Source: Paenibacillus_AM sp052180255 (lineage in GTDB: Bacteria; Bacillota; Bacilli; Paenibacillales; NBRC-103111). From it: DNA of 64,000 nt. The position numbers and the translations under genes are program-made. The notes under the pieces were generated by a model. That model was given only the letters and a program-made list of their open reading frames with translations. It searched no databases and had not been told where the DNA came from. Location of the stretch: assembly GCF_052180255.1 (NCBI RefSeq), contig NZ_CP197466.1, forward strand, positions 1,984,001 through 2,048,000. Direction: 5' to 3'. Below are positions 53,801 to 61,907 of the stretch, piece by piece (within the stretch, counting starts at the first letter, position 1; each line of letters starts with the position of its first letter).

Positions 53801-55583
53801 TGGGAACGCAAATATAGGATCTTCTTTCCATCAGAATGGCGTGGAACCGAAGTACTCTTATGACAAGAAGAGTAAAGAGTTAACTCTCGATGTACAAGGT
53901 AGACCGGGGTATAACGCTCTAGTTGGCTTTAAGAATGTTGCGAATAACACCGAACAAGCGCAAGTATTTAAGTACATTGATGGCAAGTACCGTGCATTCA
54001 TCGATCCGAAGTTGATGGAGGATAACAATTGGAAGAGGAGTTATGTGCTGGTCGATGGTGGTGAACGTAATGCCTCCGTATTGGGGCAAAAGGTTTACTA
54101 CAGTGACATGGGTGATCGACTGAGTCAAACAATGACGACCCAACTGGATTTATCCAAAGCCCAGCATCCAGAGCTATCTTTCCAAACCATCTTTAGTATG
54201 GAAAAAGGTTTAGACTACGCTGTCGTTCAGGTGAAAGAGCAGGGTACGAACACTTGGACAACAGTAAAAGGAAACTTGACCACGGCTGAAAATCCGAAAG
54301 AAGAGCAAGGTCTAACTGGCAGCTCGGGTACAGAAGGTTGGGTTAATGCCGCTTATGATTTAAGTGCATTTAGTAGCAAGAAGGTTGATATGAGAATCGT
54401 GTACAATACGAACGAGTCTTACCAAGAATTCGGGATTTATGTAGGTGCACTGAAAATTATGGATGATGGAAGAACGATTTTCTCAGAAAATAGACAGGAT
54501 GCATCCAAATTTAATTTGGTTGGATTTAAAGAAACAGATCAATTCCCGAATTATGACTCTGTCAAAGCCTACTATAATCCAGAATTACACCCACTCATGG
54601 GTGCACCAACTAGAGGAGATGACGGCGGAGATCATGGAACATCACCAGGAAGTGGATCATCCTCAGGTAGTACACCTACCCCTACGACACCACAACTGGA
54701 TGCGAATGGAAATGTAACCCTCACAACAGATCAACTAAAAACATTATTGGATAAAAAGCAGCCTCTTGTATTAAAAACAGGTGGCCTGAAGCTTGAATTT
54801 GCTGCTGACGCTTTTGCAACCGATCAGGTGAAACTTGCAACAAGCATTGCTGGAACTCGTCTAGTGATTAGCGCACGGGTACTCAAACCAAATGAGAAGC
54901 AGGAGTTCTTGAAGCAAGCAGGTATGGGTGAAAGATCGGGTATTGTCGATATCGGTGGCATTCTTGTGGATATTACGGCTCAACTTGTTAAAGCAGATGG
55001 AACGAAGACAACGATCACATCTTTCCATGAGCCAGTCGCAGTAACCATTGACTTGTCATCACTTACCCTATCCAGCTCAGATATTGATAATTTAACGGCT
55101 GTTCGTTATGTAACTGACGATAAAGGCCATGTAAGTATGGTGAAAATGGGTGGAGAATACGACGCACTTCGTAAATCCTTTACTTTCTACACCGATCATT
55201 TCAGCTTATACGGTATAGTGAAAGCAAGTAAGCTAACTAAGCTCGGTCTGAAGCTCAATGAGCTAACAACGACATTGAATGGAACGAAGATTACAAATGA
55301 CGTTGCACCTACGAGTGTGAATGAGCGTGTAATGGTTCCAGCTCGATACATTGCGGAGAGTCTAGGCGCCAAAGTATTATGGAACGAAGAAAAGGAAGAA
55401 GTCACGATTGAACTGGATGGCAAAGTGCTCAAGATGACAATCGGTCAAATGATTGAAGGCTTTGATACGCCACCAGTGGTGAAGAACGATCGTGTCCTTG
55501 TACCTATTCGTTACATTTCCGAGCAATTCGGAGCAAGTGTACTCTGGTTCCCATCCACACAATCTGTTGAAATTGTAAAATAG
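50877..55583 (+). CDS. Secreted M6 metalloprotease with fused C-terminal stalk module
   Basis: This 1568-residue exported zinc protease is a paralogue of the one at 8989. The signal peptide is cleaved after AFA (about residue 24) and the zinc motif HEFGH is again at 253-257. A VEG/MAM-like domain (about 354-503) leads to a proline/threonine-rich linker (about 561-658) with (Thr-Pro)10 at 607-626. An SbsA-type Ig-like domain and the second catalytic half (from VFFDDAEG near 780) follow. A second VEG-like domain lies at about 1054-1201. Unlike the paralogue it then carries the roughly 170-residue module and the stalk domain (about 1448-1568). ATG 50877 has GGGAGG four to five bases upstream. 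It is monocistronic with a terminator. Confidence 0.92.
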   Translation: MKKKLISTLLSTVLVFSSMSTAFAASKPLDGKRHIKAKPLVILMDFDDYKETEFNGKELAYSTKPFFTLDSYDPSWYQNMMFGENTYALMGKEYDTMRKYYLEQSRGLYDIDGGVHGWYRAPKPIKVYGNKNQDRAAELVIEGIKKAMEDPDFNIADYDVEDKNDFDHDGDYFEPDGVIDTVILVHAGRGDEWGSGSLGRGGGIWPFRGRISWYQTEYTKYIPFEVKDKNNKTYQIEDFVTVAQDSLPMLINHEFGHTLGLPDIYGSESLEPARNWSIMSSSYLGSINGTNSPQLGAIGREIIQEKLGGDWARSKTINFDQIGSAGMDVTIGALTSNPETDLVRIDLPKKVEVTKPYSGEHMYYSQRGDNLRNSMTTDIDLQPYADTSILLSFKTMFDIDDEYDFASVLVRDKAKGYEAKWEPLEGNITTDENPNQEQGEELRNPGHGITGSSRNPNTGEMQWIDAYFDLSAYAGKQIEFKFNFYSDTNTPQEGIFIDDIKITSKPKTAETLKSMQPLLMKKALPHFPRKNKNIEERPEIGEPRPDNGYRAQRDRGQGDETPIPTSTPLPTPLPEPTVSPIPTPSPSVTPEPTSIPTPSVTPTPSSTPTPTPTPTPTPTPTPTPTPQPSASATPTPSPTPQTTASPSPSPTPTPPDKTQPPALPASIEGIKYVAPQTSNSIMSPEKQGTLQEESIEFKFKESMKAGEEFNKITLSLEDGTVIPSVATFSTNKLLVLKPLKPLAPNTKYVVTIPIGAIKNAADKVLTEEIKFEFTTPSPAVEKVVFFDDAEGERDPFTHNKFIRYDGRKVSTHYYLLEWRNHDGTDHSLSSYNLHRTISKGAYDPGLVIWYINESMGTRDRFDQDVVSHPGRLTAGVVDADQTPLVRKTKTGDIDYTGYLLHDSAFSLRNGTELLTNLANGDTGYDKNLDPHPVFNDKNDYTNKSDRRQGLILDQYGLNVYITGESASRKSATVHIGNANIGSSFHQNGVEPKYSYDKKSKELTLDVQGRPGYNALVGFKNVANNTEQAQVFKYIDGKYRAFIDPKLMEDNNWKRSYVLVDGGERNASVLGQKVYYSDMGDRLSQTMTTQLDLSKAQHPELSFQTIFSMEKGLDYAVVQVKEQGTNTWTTVKGNLTTAENPKEEQGLTGSSGTEGWVNAAYDLSAFSSKKVDMRIVYNTNESYQEFGIYVGALKIMDDGRTIFSENRQDASKFNLVGFKETDQFPNYDSVKAYYNPELHPLMGAPTRGDDGGDHGTSPGSGSSSGSTPTPTTPQLDANGNVTLTTDQLKTLLDKKQPLVLKTGGLKLEFAADAFATDQVKLATSIAGTRLVISARVLKPNEKQEFLKQAGMGERSGIVDIGGILVDITAQLVKADGTKTTITSFHEPVAVTIDLSSLTLSSSDIDNLTAVRYVTDDKGHVSMVKMGGEYDALRKSFTFYTDHFSLYGIVKASKLTKLGLKLNELTTTLNGTKITNDVAPTSVNERVMVPARYIAESLGAKVLWNEEKEEVTIELDGKVLKMTIGQMIEGFDTPPVVKNDRVLVPIRYISEQFGASVLWFPSTQSVEIVK
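52695..52754 (+). repeat. Perfect hexanucleotide tandem repeat, 10 copies
   Basis: The unit ACGCCA is repeated ten times in frame and codes for ten Thr-Pro pairs (residues 607-626) in the linker of the M6 protease. Slipped-strand changes in six-base steps would alter linker length without breaking the frame. Confidence 0.95.
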
Positions 55584-55600
55584 TCGTTAAAGAGCGGTTA

Positions 55601-55632
55601 AAGATCACTGAGTCATTCAGTGGTCTTTTTTC
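55601..55632 (+). terminator. Terminator of the fused protease gene
   Basis: AAGATCACTGA pairs with TCAGTGGTCTT around a five-base loop, with one wobble or mismatch, followed by a T run. Confidence 0.85.
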
Positions 55633-55660
55633 TTATTTTTAAATTCTGAAAAATAAAGCC

Positions 55661-55708
55661 TTGCAAAAACTAATGGCATTAGTTATTATAAAACTAACAC
55701 CATTAGTT
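55661..55708 (+). promoter_or_regulatory. Promoter with two TetR-type operators
   Basis: TTGCAA (55661-55666) and TATTAT (55684-55689) are 17 bases apart. A perfect palindrome AACTAATGGCATTAGTT (55668-55684) fills the spacer. A near-copy, AACTAACACCATTAGTT (55692-55708), lies just beyond the -10 box. Two such sites on the same helical face would block polymerase, so the TetR protein at 56468 probably represses its own operon. Confidence 0.75.
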
Positions 55709-55732
55709 TTCGGAAAAAGAGGAGATGTTAAT

Positions 55733-56464
55733 ATGAGAATCACTCGTCAACATACCATTTATCAACTGACTTTTATGCCACGGTTTTTTCCAGTGAATTG
55801 TTATATCGTAGAAGAAGAAAATGAACTTACGTTAATTGATGCAGCACTTCCATATAGTGTAAAGGGCATTCTGGCAGCTGCCGTAAAGATCGGGAAGCCT
55901 ATTACCCGTATTGTACTTACACACGCACATGGCGATCATATCGGCGCACTGGAAGCTTTAACTAAATTGCTCCCGGATGCGAAAGTTCACATCTCAGCAC
56001 GAGACGCGAGATTACTCGCAGGGGATGCAACACTAGATCCAAGTGAACCGCAGAATCCGATTCGCGGAAGTCTTCCGAAGAAACCGATGCCTAAGCCAGA
56101 CATCCTTCTTCAAGACGGTGATCGAATTGGTTCGCTTCTGGCGGTTGCTACTCCCGGACATACGCCTGGTTCGATGTCTTTCTTGGATACACGCAATCAT
56201 GCTATGATTGCTGGAGATGCCTTTCAATTACGTGGAGGAATCGCAGTATCTGGGCAAATGCGACCGTGGTTTCCTTTTCCAGCCATGGCGACATGGAGTA
56301 AGGAAGTTTCACTTGCGAGTGCATGTAAAATTCGAGATTTCAAGCCAACCCTACTTGCTGTAGGTCATGGTAAGATACTGCCTAATCCTGAAGCTGCAAT
56401 AAACCAAGCCATTTCAACAGCTGAACAGCAATTACACACGACACAGATCCAAAGGAGCCATTAA
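55733..56464 (+). CDS. MBL-fold metallo-hydrolase
   Basis: This 243-residue zinc hydrolase has the HxHxDH motif at residues 64-69 (THAHGDHI). The later histidine and aspartate ligands are in TPGHTPGSMSF and AGDAF, as in YflN-like proteins. ATG 55733 has GAGGAG about eight bases upstream; a longer start at 55661 overlaps the promoter. It is cotranscribed with the TetR regulator three bases downstream, so its substrate or a related small molecule probably acts as the inducer. The substrate is unknown. Confidence 0.9.
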   Translation: MRITRQHTIYQLTFMPRFFPVNCYIVEEENELTLIDAALPYSVKGILAAAVKIGKPITRIVLTHAHGDHIGALEALTKLLPDAKVHISARDARLLAGDATLDPSEPQNPIRGSLPKKPMPKPDILLQDGDRIGSLLAVATPGHTPGSMSFLDTRNHAMIAGDAFQLRGGIAVSGQMRPWFPFPAMATWSKEVSLASACKIRDFKPTLLAVGHGKILPNPEAAINQAISTAEQQLHTTQIQRSH

Positions 56465-56467
56465 TGT

Positions 56468-57043
56468 ATGTCACCACGAATCGGGCTTGATCTACCAACT
56501 ATTCTAGATGCGGCTACAATCATTGCTGATACGCAGGGCTTTGAACAAGTCACACTTGCAGCCATTGCACAAAAATTCAATATTCGTCCGCCTTCCTTAT
56601 ACAATCATATCAATGGTTTGCAGGGGATCCGCCAAAAACTGAAAAGTCACGGGCTAGCATTGCTTCATGTTCGGTTAACTCAAGCGGTTCACGATCTAAC
56701 TGGTGATGCAGCTGTTCATGCGCTAAGTGCTGTTTATATGACTTTCGCCCGCGAACATCCGGGGTTATATGAGGCAACTATTCCGGCAGCAGATCCTGAT
56801 GATGTTGAATCGGCAGAGCTTGGAGAGCAGATCGTGCATACTTTTTTACAAGTACTTCGTGCGTATGGTTTAGACCATGAGAGGTCTATACATGCTACTC
56901 GTGGATTGCGGAGTATTTGTCACGGTTTCGCTTCTCTTGAACAAAAAGGAGGCTTCGGCATTCCACTCGACCTTGATTTAAGCAGGCGGCTCGTGCTGAA
57001 TTCCTTTCTTGCGGGTCTGCGTCAAATGAAACCGAACGATTGA
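56468..57043 (+). CDS. TetR family regulator (WHG domain type)
   Basis: This 191-residue repressor has an N-terminal helix-turn-helix (about 10-50) with TLAAIAQKFNIRPPSLYNHI. The C-terminal ligand domain is of the TetR-WHG kind, with HATRGLRSICHGFASLE. It is the second gene of the MBL operon, whose promoter contains two matching 17-bp palindromes. AAAGGAG lies upstream, and the MBL stop codon is only three bases away. Confidence 0.9.
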   Translation: MSPRIGLDLPTILDAATIIADTQGFEQVTLAAIAQKFNIRPPSLYNHINGLQGIRQKLKSHGLALLHVRLTQAVHDLTGDAAVHALSAVYMTFAREHPGLYEATIPAADPDDVESAELGEQIVHTFLQVLRAYGLDHERSIHATRGLRSICHGFASLEQKGGFGIPLDLDLSRRLVLNSFLAGLRQMKPND

Positions 57044-57049
57044 ATGAAT

Positions 57050-57102
57050 AGAGACTTGGGAATCACTCTCGGTAAAGAGAATACGACCCAGTCTCTTTTT
57101 TT
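57050..57102 (+). terminator. Terminator of the MBL/TetR operon
   Basis: AGAGACTTGGG pairs with CCCAGTCTCT, with one bulge, around a long loop, followed by seven T residues. Confidence 0.75.
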
Positions 57103-57170
57103 GTAAGCCAATAGGAGGGAAATATTGTTATAATAAGTAGAAGCTACAATTAAGTTAGGAGATAGAATGA

Positions 57171-57752
57171 ATGACCAACTACCAAACCGTATTGAAAGAA
57201 AATGGAGTTACATTAAGAAGCATTACGGAGGAAGATTTCCCTACGCTCTATCAACTCATCTATTGTGACAAGGAACCAGAATGGAAGAAGTGGGATGCAC
57301 CATATTTTCCACTCAAATTTGTAGAGTACGATGAATATGTAGAGAAAATAACGAAGTCGATTCTACTTGAAAAGGATGGTCCTGAGTCCCAACTCCTTAT
57401 TGAAGTGGATGGTGAGATTATTGGAACAGTGAGCTACTACTGGGAGCATCAACCATCCAATTGGCTGGAGGTCGGCATTGTCATTTATACTCCCCAATAT
57501 TGGAGCGGGGGGTACGGTACGGATGCTCTTCGGGCATGGATTACGCATCTCTTTAATCAGATGCCGCTTGCTCGTGTGGGACTGACGACTTGGTCGGGCA
57601 ATTATCGAATGATGCGTGCAGCAGAGAAAGTAGGCATGCAGTTAGAGGGCCGAATGCGGAAATGTCGGATCTATCAAGGGGAATATTACGACTCTATTCG
57701 GATGGGCGTATTGCGAGAAGAGTGGTTTGAGGGGGATTCTGCATGCCGATAA
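57171..57752 (+). CDS. GNAT acetyltransferase, RimJ/RimL type
   Basis: This 193-residue acetyltransferase starts with GVTLRSITEEDF and shows the acetyl-CoA region around IYTPQYWSGGYGTDAL. The later RVGLTTWSGNYRMMRAAEKVG and the C-terminal RMRKC segment also fit this subgroup. The last ten bases overlap the start of the next gene, so the pair is translationally coupled. The substrate is unknown. Confidence 0.87.
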   Translation: MTNYQTVLKENGVTLRSITEEDFPTLYQLIYCDKEPEWKKWDAPYFPLKFVEYDEYVEKITKSILLEKDGPESQLLIEVDGEIIGTVSYYWEHQPSNWLEVGIVIYTPQYWSGGYGTDALRAWITHLFNQMPLARVGLTTWSGNYRMMRAAEKVGMQLEGRMRKCRIYQGEYYDSIRMGVLREEWFEGDSACR

Positions 57753-59050
57753 CGTTGCAACAGGTAGACCGCAGCAATTGGGAAGAAGCGATCGCGATAC
57801 AGACGACAGATGAGCAGGTGCGTTTTGCGCCTGCGGTTGCAGTATCATTAAGTAAGATCTCGATTAAACCAGATGGGGATAAGATCACATATGTACCTTT
57901 TGCCATCTACAATGAGGATGTAATGGTTGGATTTATCATGCATGCTTTTGATGATCGAACCGATTATCAATATTGGATTAACGGATTTATTATCGACAAG
58001 AAGTATCAAGGGCAAGGATATGGCAGAGCAGCTATGATAGAGATGATTCGCCATATTAAAGATCGCAACGCACACTGCAAGGAAATCAAACTTACTGTAC
58101 ATAAAGATAATCCGAAAGCCAAGCAGTTATATGAGCAATTGGGTTTTGAAGTAAACGGTTCTATATTCGGTGATGAGATTGGGATGTGCAAAAAGCTGCT
58201 TGACTCAGATCGTACGGAATATGAACTGGAAGCCGAGCAATTGAAACAGATCTTATTACATATCGAGGCAAATGGGCATCAAGTCCCCTCTGACCACAAT
58301 CCTTGGGAACTAGCGCAGCTGATGATGAAGCATATCGGATCACAAGATGCCACGCTTCGCGATAAGCTCATTTATAGTACCATGTGTCGATGGTTATCAC
58401 CTAACGTGTTCACAACCGATCAAATGCGTGAATTGCTTCACCAGAGTCTAGATAAAGATCATCTCTTCTATAAACTAGGTGAGAATGGCACAAATAGTGT
58501 GTTCACACGCACTTTCTCTGTGCTCATCATTCCACTCGTCATAGGCGAACATTGCAAGTCACCTTTCTTGGAAAAAGAGGACCTTGCGCTCACTCTTAAC
58601 TGTGTGCTTCATTATATTGAGCATGAGCGGGACATTCGAGGTTATGTGAGGGGCAAAGGTTGGGCACATGCAATTGCACATGCTGCAGATGCGATTGATG
58701 AACTAGCGCAAGTCGCTACGATTACAAAAGATGAATTAAGCCGCATGCTCGTTACGATTCAGAACAAATTGCTGAATATACAAGAAGTGCTTTTATATCA
58801 AGAAGATGAGCGATTGGTAACTGCAATTATCAGTATTTTGAATCAATTAAAGTGGAGCGAAGATGAGATTAACGAGTGGTTGAAGGGATTCAGTGAGCAT
58901 ACAACAAGAGGTACCATTGAGAAATCTCCAGAATACCTACTTAATATTAAAAATGTTTTATTGGACTTAAATAAAAGAATAGCGTCGCAGAGAGCTTTTC
59001 AAAATGTGACTCCAGTCATTCAAATGACAATCAAGCAGATCTATCTTTAA
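57743..59050 (+). CDS. GNAT acetyltransferase fused to DUF2785
   Basis: This is a 435-residue two-domain protein. Residues 1 to about 150 form a GNAT domain with the GQGYGRAAM acetyl-CoA loop and LTVHKDNPKAKQLYEQLGF. Residues about 160-435 form a DUF2785 domain, largely helical, with the invariant-looking RGKGWAHAIAHAADA motif. The frame is continuous and the joint clean. The function of DUF2785 is unknown; the two histidines in its motif may bind metal or act in catalysis. The gene overlaps the upstream GNAT gene by 10 bases. Confidence 0.85.
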   Translation: MPITLQQVDRSNWEEAIAIQTTDEQVRFAPAVAVSLSKISIKPDGDKITYVPFAIYNEDVMVGFIMHAFDDRTDYQYWINGFIIDKKYQGQGYGRAAMIEMIRHIKDRNAHCKEIKLTVHKDNPKAKQLYEQLGFEVNGSIFGDEIGMCKKLLDSDRTEYELEAEQLKQILLHIEANGHQVPSDHNPWELAQLMMKHIGSQDATLRDKLIYSTMCRWLSPNVFTTDQMRELLHQSLDKDHLFYKLGENGTNSVFTRTFSVLIIPLVIGEHCKSPFLEKEDLALTLNCVLHYIEHERDIRGYVRGKGWAHAIAHAADAIDELAQVATITKDELSRMLVTIQNKLLNIQEVLLYQEDERLVTAIISILNQLKWSEDEINEWLKGFSEHTTRGTIEKSPEYLLNIKNVLLDLNKRIASQRAFQNVTPVIQMTIKQIYL

Positions 59051-59154
59051 TATGGAAAAGAAACCGTTCAATTATTAACAAGATTTATAATGCAATAGGA
59101 TGATAAATAGCTTCTCAAGCCTTAAATATGTTGACATTCTTTTGTACCAGAGTG

Positions 59155-59183
59155 TTGACATATTTATTTGTTATGCTTATAAT
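59155..59183 (+). promoter_or_regulatory. Promoter of the siderophore import operon
   Basis: TTGACA (59155-59160) and TATAAT (59178-59183) match consensus exactly, with 17 bases between. A second TTGACA lies at 59131-59136 without a matching -10 box. Confidence 0.85.
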
Positions 59184-59202
59184 GCGAAGTGTAATATCTA
59201 AA

Positions 59203-59223
59203 TGATAATGAATATCATTATCA
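59203..59223. promoter_or_regulatory. Fur box
   Basis: The stretch from TGATAATG at 59203 to ATTATCA at 59223 is a near-perfect Fur-type inverted repeat. It lies 20 bases downstream of the -10 box, so iron-loaded Fur would block transcription of the iron importer. Confidence 0.85.
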
Positions 59224-59239
59224 CGATATGGGGGATTAC

Positions 59240-60190
59240 ATGAGAATTACATACGTATTTGTGGCTTTCATTGTGTTTTCATTCCTATCTATTTTTATTG
59301 GAGTGAAAGATATATTACCAATGGACGTCTTCAACTTATCCGATGATCAGATTCAGATATTAATAACGAGTAGATTGCCTCGATTGGCGAGTATCATTAT
59401 TGCTGGTGTGAGTATGAGTATTTGCGGCTTAATCATGCAGCAGCTCACTCGAAATAAGTTCGTATCACCTTCAACTGCTGGGACGATGGATTCAGCGAAA
59501 TTAGGAATATTAGTGGCGCTCATGCTGTTTACATCCGCAAGTCTATTACAGAAAATGTTGATTGCCTTTATATGTGCGTTACTAGGGACATTCATCTTCA
59601 TGAAGATTCTAGATCGAATTAAATTTAAGGATACGATTTTTATCCCCTTAGTTGGTCTCATGTTTGGTAGTATTATCAACTCGGTCTCTACTTTTATCGC
59701 TTACAAATACGATTTGATTCAGAATATTTCTTCGTGGCTGTTAGGAGATTTTTCTATGGTGATGAAAGGCAGATACGAGCTTATGTATATCAGTGTTCCC
59801 ATTGTGATTCTTGCATATCTGTTCGCCAATAAATTTACAGTCGCGGGAATGGGAGAAGAATTTTCAAAGAATTTAGGTTTGAATTACAAGCAGGTTGTGA
59901 GTATTGGGTTAATTCTCGTGGCACTAATGACAGCATCCGTTATTCTTACGGTTGGTGTAATTCCGTTCCTAGGCTTGATTATTCCGAATATCGTTACAAT
60001 CTTCCAGGGTGATCATTTAAAGAAGAGTCTGCCGCTTACGGCTTTACTCGGAGCTGTCTTCTTACTCGCTTGTGATATTTTAGGCCGTGTCATTATTTTC
60101 CCATACGAGATTCCAATCAGCCTTACCGTTGGAGTTATTGGTAGTGTGATATTCATTTACTTGTTAATGAGGAGAAAAGCTTATGCATAA
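59240..60190 (+). CDS. yclN: Iron-siderophore ABC permease, YclN-like
   Basis: This 316-residue membrane protein of the FecCD family has eight to ten hydrophobic segments and carries SRLPRLASIIIAGVSMSICGLIMQQLTRNKF, the family's N-terminal signature (split here as SRLPRL, then GLIMQQ). The length equals Bacillus YclN of the petrobactin importer. ATG 59240 has GGGGGA seven bases upstream; ATG 59228 overlaps it. It overlaps the next permease gene by eight bases. The Fur box upstream and the four-gene order support an iron uptake function. Confidence 0.87.
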   Translation: MRITYVFVAFIVFSFLSIFIGVKDILPMDVFNLSDDQIQILITSRLPRLASIIIAGVSMSICGLIMQQLTRNKFVSPSTAGTMDSAKLGILVALMLFTSASLLQKMLIAFICALLGTFIFMKILDRIKFKDTIFIPLVGLMFGSIINSVSTFIAYKYDLIQNISSWLLGDFSMVMKGRYELMYISVPIVILAYLFANKFTVAGMGEEFSKNLGLNYKQVVSIGLILVALMTASVILTVGVIPFLGLIIPNIVTIFQGDHLKKSLPLTALLGAVFLLACDILGRVIIFPYEIPISLTVGVIGSVIFIYLLMRRKAYA

Positions 60191-61130
60191 CAAAGGGAAG
60201 TTATATGCCCTTGGTATCCTATCCCTGGTATTGATAGCAACCTTCTTATTTTTCAAAATAGGACCGAATTGGGATTATGTACTTCCTCGCAGAGGAATGA
60301 AAGTCATTGCAATTGTTTTAACGGGTGCAGTGATTGCCTTATCTACGGTCATTTTTCAGACGATTACGAATAACCGAATTCTAACACCGAGTTTGATTGG
60401 ACTAGATTCGTTGTACATGTTAATTCAGACGATTGTCGTATTCTTGTTCGGCTCTATGAGTCCTATGGTCATGAATCGTAATCTGAATTTCATCATCTGT
60501 GTTAGTCTGATGGTTTTATTCGCTGCTCTACTATTTCGTGTGTTATTTAAGCGTAAAGGGTCTAATATTTATTTTCTTCTATTAATAGGAATTATTTTTG
60601 GGACATTATTTCAAAGCTTAAGTTCATTTATGCAGGTCCTCATCAATCCGAATGAGTTCTTGATCATTCAAGATAAGATGTTTGCTAGTTTCAATAATAT
60701 CAAGACCAATCTGCTTGTGATTTCTAGCATTCTAATTGTACTAGTCGTTCTTTACTTTATGCGATTCTTTAAGTATCTAGATGTATTGTCGTTGGGTAAA
60801 GATGAGGCCGTAAGTCTGGGTGTTCCTTATGATTCTATTGTCAAAAGGTTACTGATTATCGTGGCGATCCTTATCTCGATATCTACCGCTTTAGTCGGAC
60901 CGATCACGTTCTTGGGGTTACTCGTAGTCAATGTGACTTATCAATTTATAAGAACCTATAAGCATCAATATATAATCATAGGTTCCATGCTAGTTAGTAT
61001 CATCGCTTTGGTAGGGGGACAGCTCATTGTTGAACGCGTCTTTACCTTCTCTACTACATTAAGTGTCATTATTAATTTCGTAGGTGGAATCTATTTTATT
61101 TATCTGCTGCTAAAGGGGACTAAGTCATGA
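60183..61130 (+). CDS. yclO: Iron-siderophore ABC permease, YclO-like
   Basis: This is the second FecCD-type permease (315 residues) of a heterodimeric importer. The family features VLPRRGMKVIAIVLTGA and FQTITNNRILTPSLIG are present, and the length equals Bacillus YclO. It overlaps the upstream permease gene by eight bases and the ATPase gene by four, so the proteins are translationally coupled. Confidence 0.87.
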   Translation: MHNKGKLYALGILSLVLIATFLFFKIGPNWDYVLPRRGMKVIAIVLTGAVIALSTVIFQTITNNRILTPSLIGLDSLYMLIQTIVVFLFGSMSPMVMNRNLNFIICVSLMVLFAALLFRVLFKRKGSNIYFLLLIGIIFGTLFQSLSSFMQVLINPNEFLIIQDKMFASFNNIKTNLLVISSILIVLVVLYFMRFFKYLDVLSLGKDEAVSLGVPYDSIVKRLLIIVAILISISTALVGPITFLGLLVVNVTYQFIRTYKHQYIIIGSMLVSIIALVGGQLIVERVFTFSTTLSVIINFVGGIYFIYLLLKGTKS

Positions 61131-61882
61131 TTGAAGTGAAGAATATATCAAAGCAATATGGCGATAAGAAAGTGGTAGATCAAGTATCACTTCACATTGC
61201 CAAAGGAAAGATCACTTCGTTCATTGGTCCTAATGGTGCAGGTAAGAGTACGCTGATCTCGATCATAAGTCGTCTTATATCACAGGATGAGGGCGAAGTA
61301 ACCATTAATGGTCAAGATATAGCGAAATGCAAGAGTAATGACTTAGCGAAGATGATATCTATTCTTAAACAGATCAACCATATTACCTTACGCCTGACGA
61401 TTCGTGAGCTTGTTTCCTTCGGACGATTCCCTTATTCCCAAGGAAGACTTACTGCAGAAGATTGGAAGCATGTGGATGAGGCGATTGCATTTATGGATTT
61501 AACGGATATCCAGCATCAATACATGGACCAATTAAGTGGTGGACAGAAGCAAAGAGCGCATATTGCAATGGTTATTGCGCAGAACACGGAATATATTTTG
61601 CTGGATGAACCGCTCAATAATCTAGATATGAAGCATTCCGTTCAAATCATGAAAATATTAAGAAGACTTGTAGATGAGCTTGGTAAGACGATTGTCATTG
61701 TGATTCACGATATTAACTTTGCTTCCTGCTATTCCGACTATATTGTCGCTCTTAAAAACGGCAGAGTTGTTAAGGAAGGTCCTACTGATTCCATCATTGA
61801 TTCTCAAGTACTTCATGATATTTATGATATGGATATTCAAATTGAAAATATAAATAATCAAAAAATTTGTGTGTACTTCTAA
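61127..61882 (+). CDS. yclP: Iron-siderophore ABC ATPase, YclP-like
   Basis: This 251-residue ATPase has Walker A at residues 34-42 (GPNGAGKST), the signature LSGGQKQR, Walker B ending in LLDEP and the H-loop VIHDINF. The size fits FepC/YclP ATPases that drive siderophore uptake. The start overlaps the upstream permease stop (ATGA). The substrate-binding lipoprotein gene follows after 25 bases. Confidence 0.9.
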   Translation: MIEVKNISKQYGDKKVVDQVSLHIAKGKITSFIGPNGAGKSTLISIISRLISQDEGEVTINGQDIAKCKSNDLAKMISILKQINHITLRLTIRELVSFGRFPYSQGRLTAEDWKHVDEAIAFMDLTDIQHQYMDQLSGGQKQRAHIAMVIAQNTEYILLDEPLNNLDMKHSVQIMKILRRLVDELGKTIVIVIHDINFASCYSDYIVALKNGRVVKEGPTDSIIDSQVLHDIYDMDIQIENINNQKICVYF

Positions 61883-61907
61883 AAAATTTAAGGTAGAGGT
61901 GTTGGAT

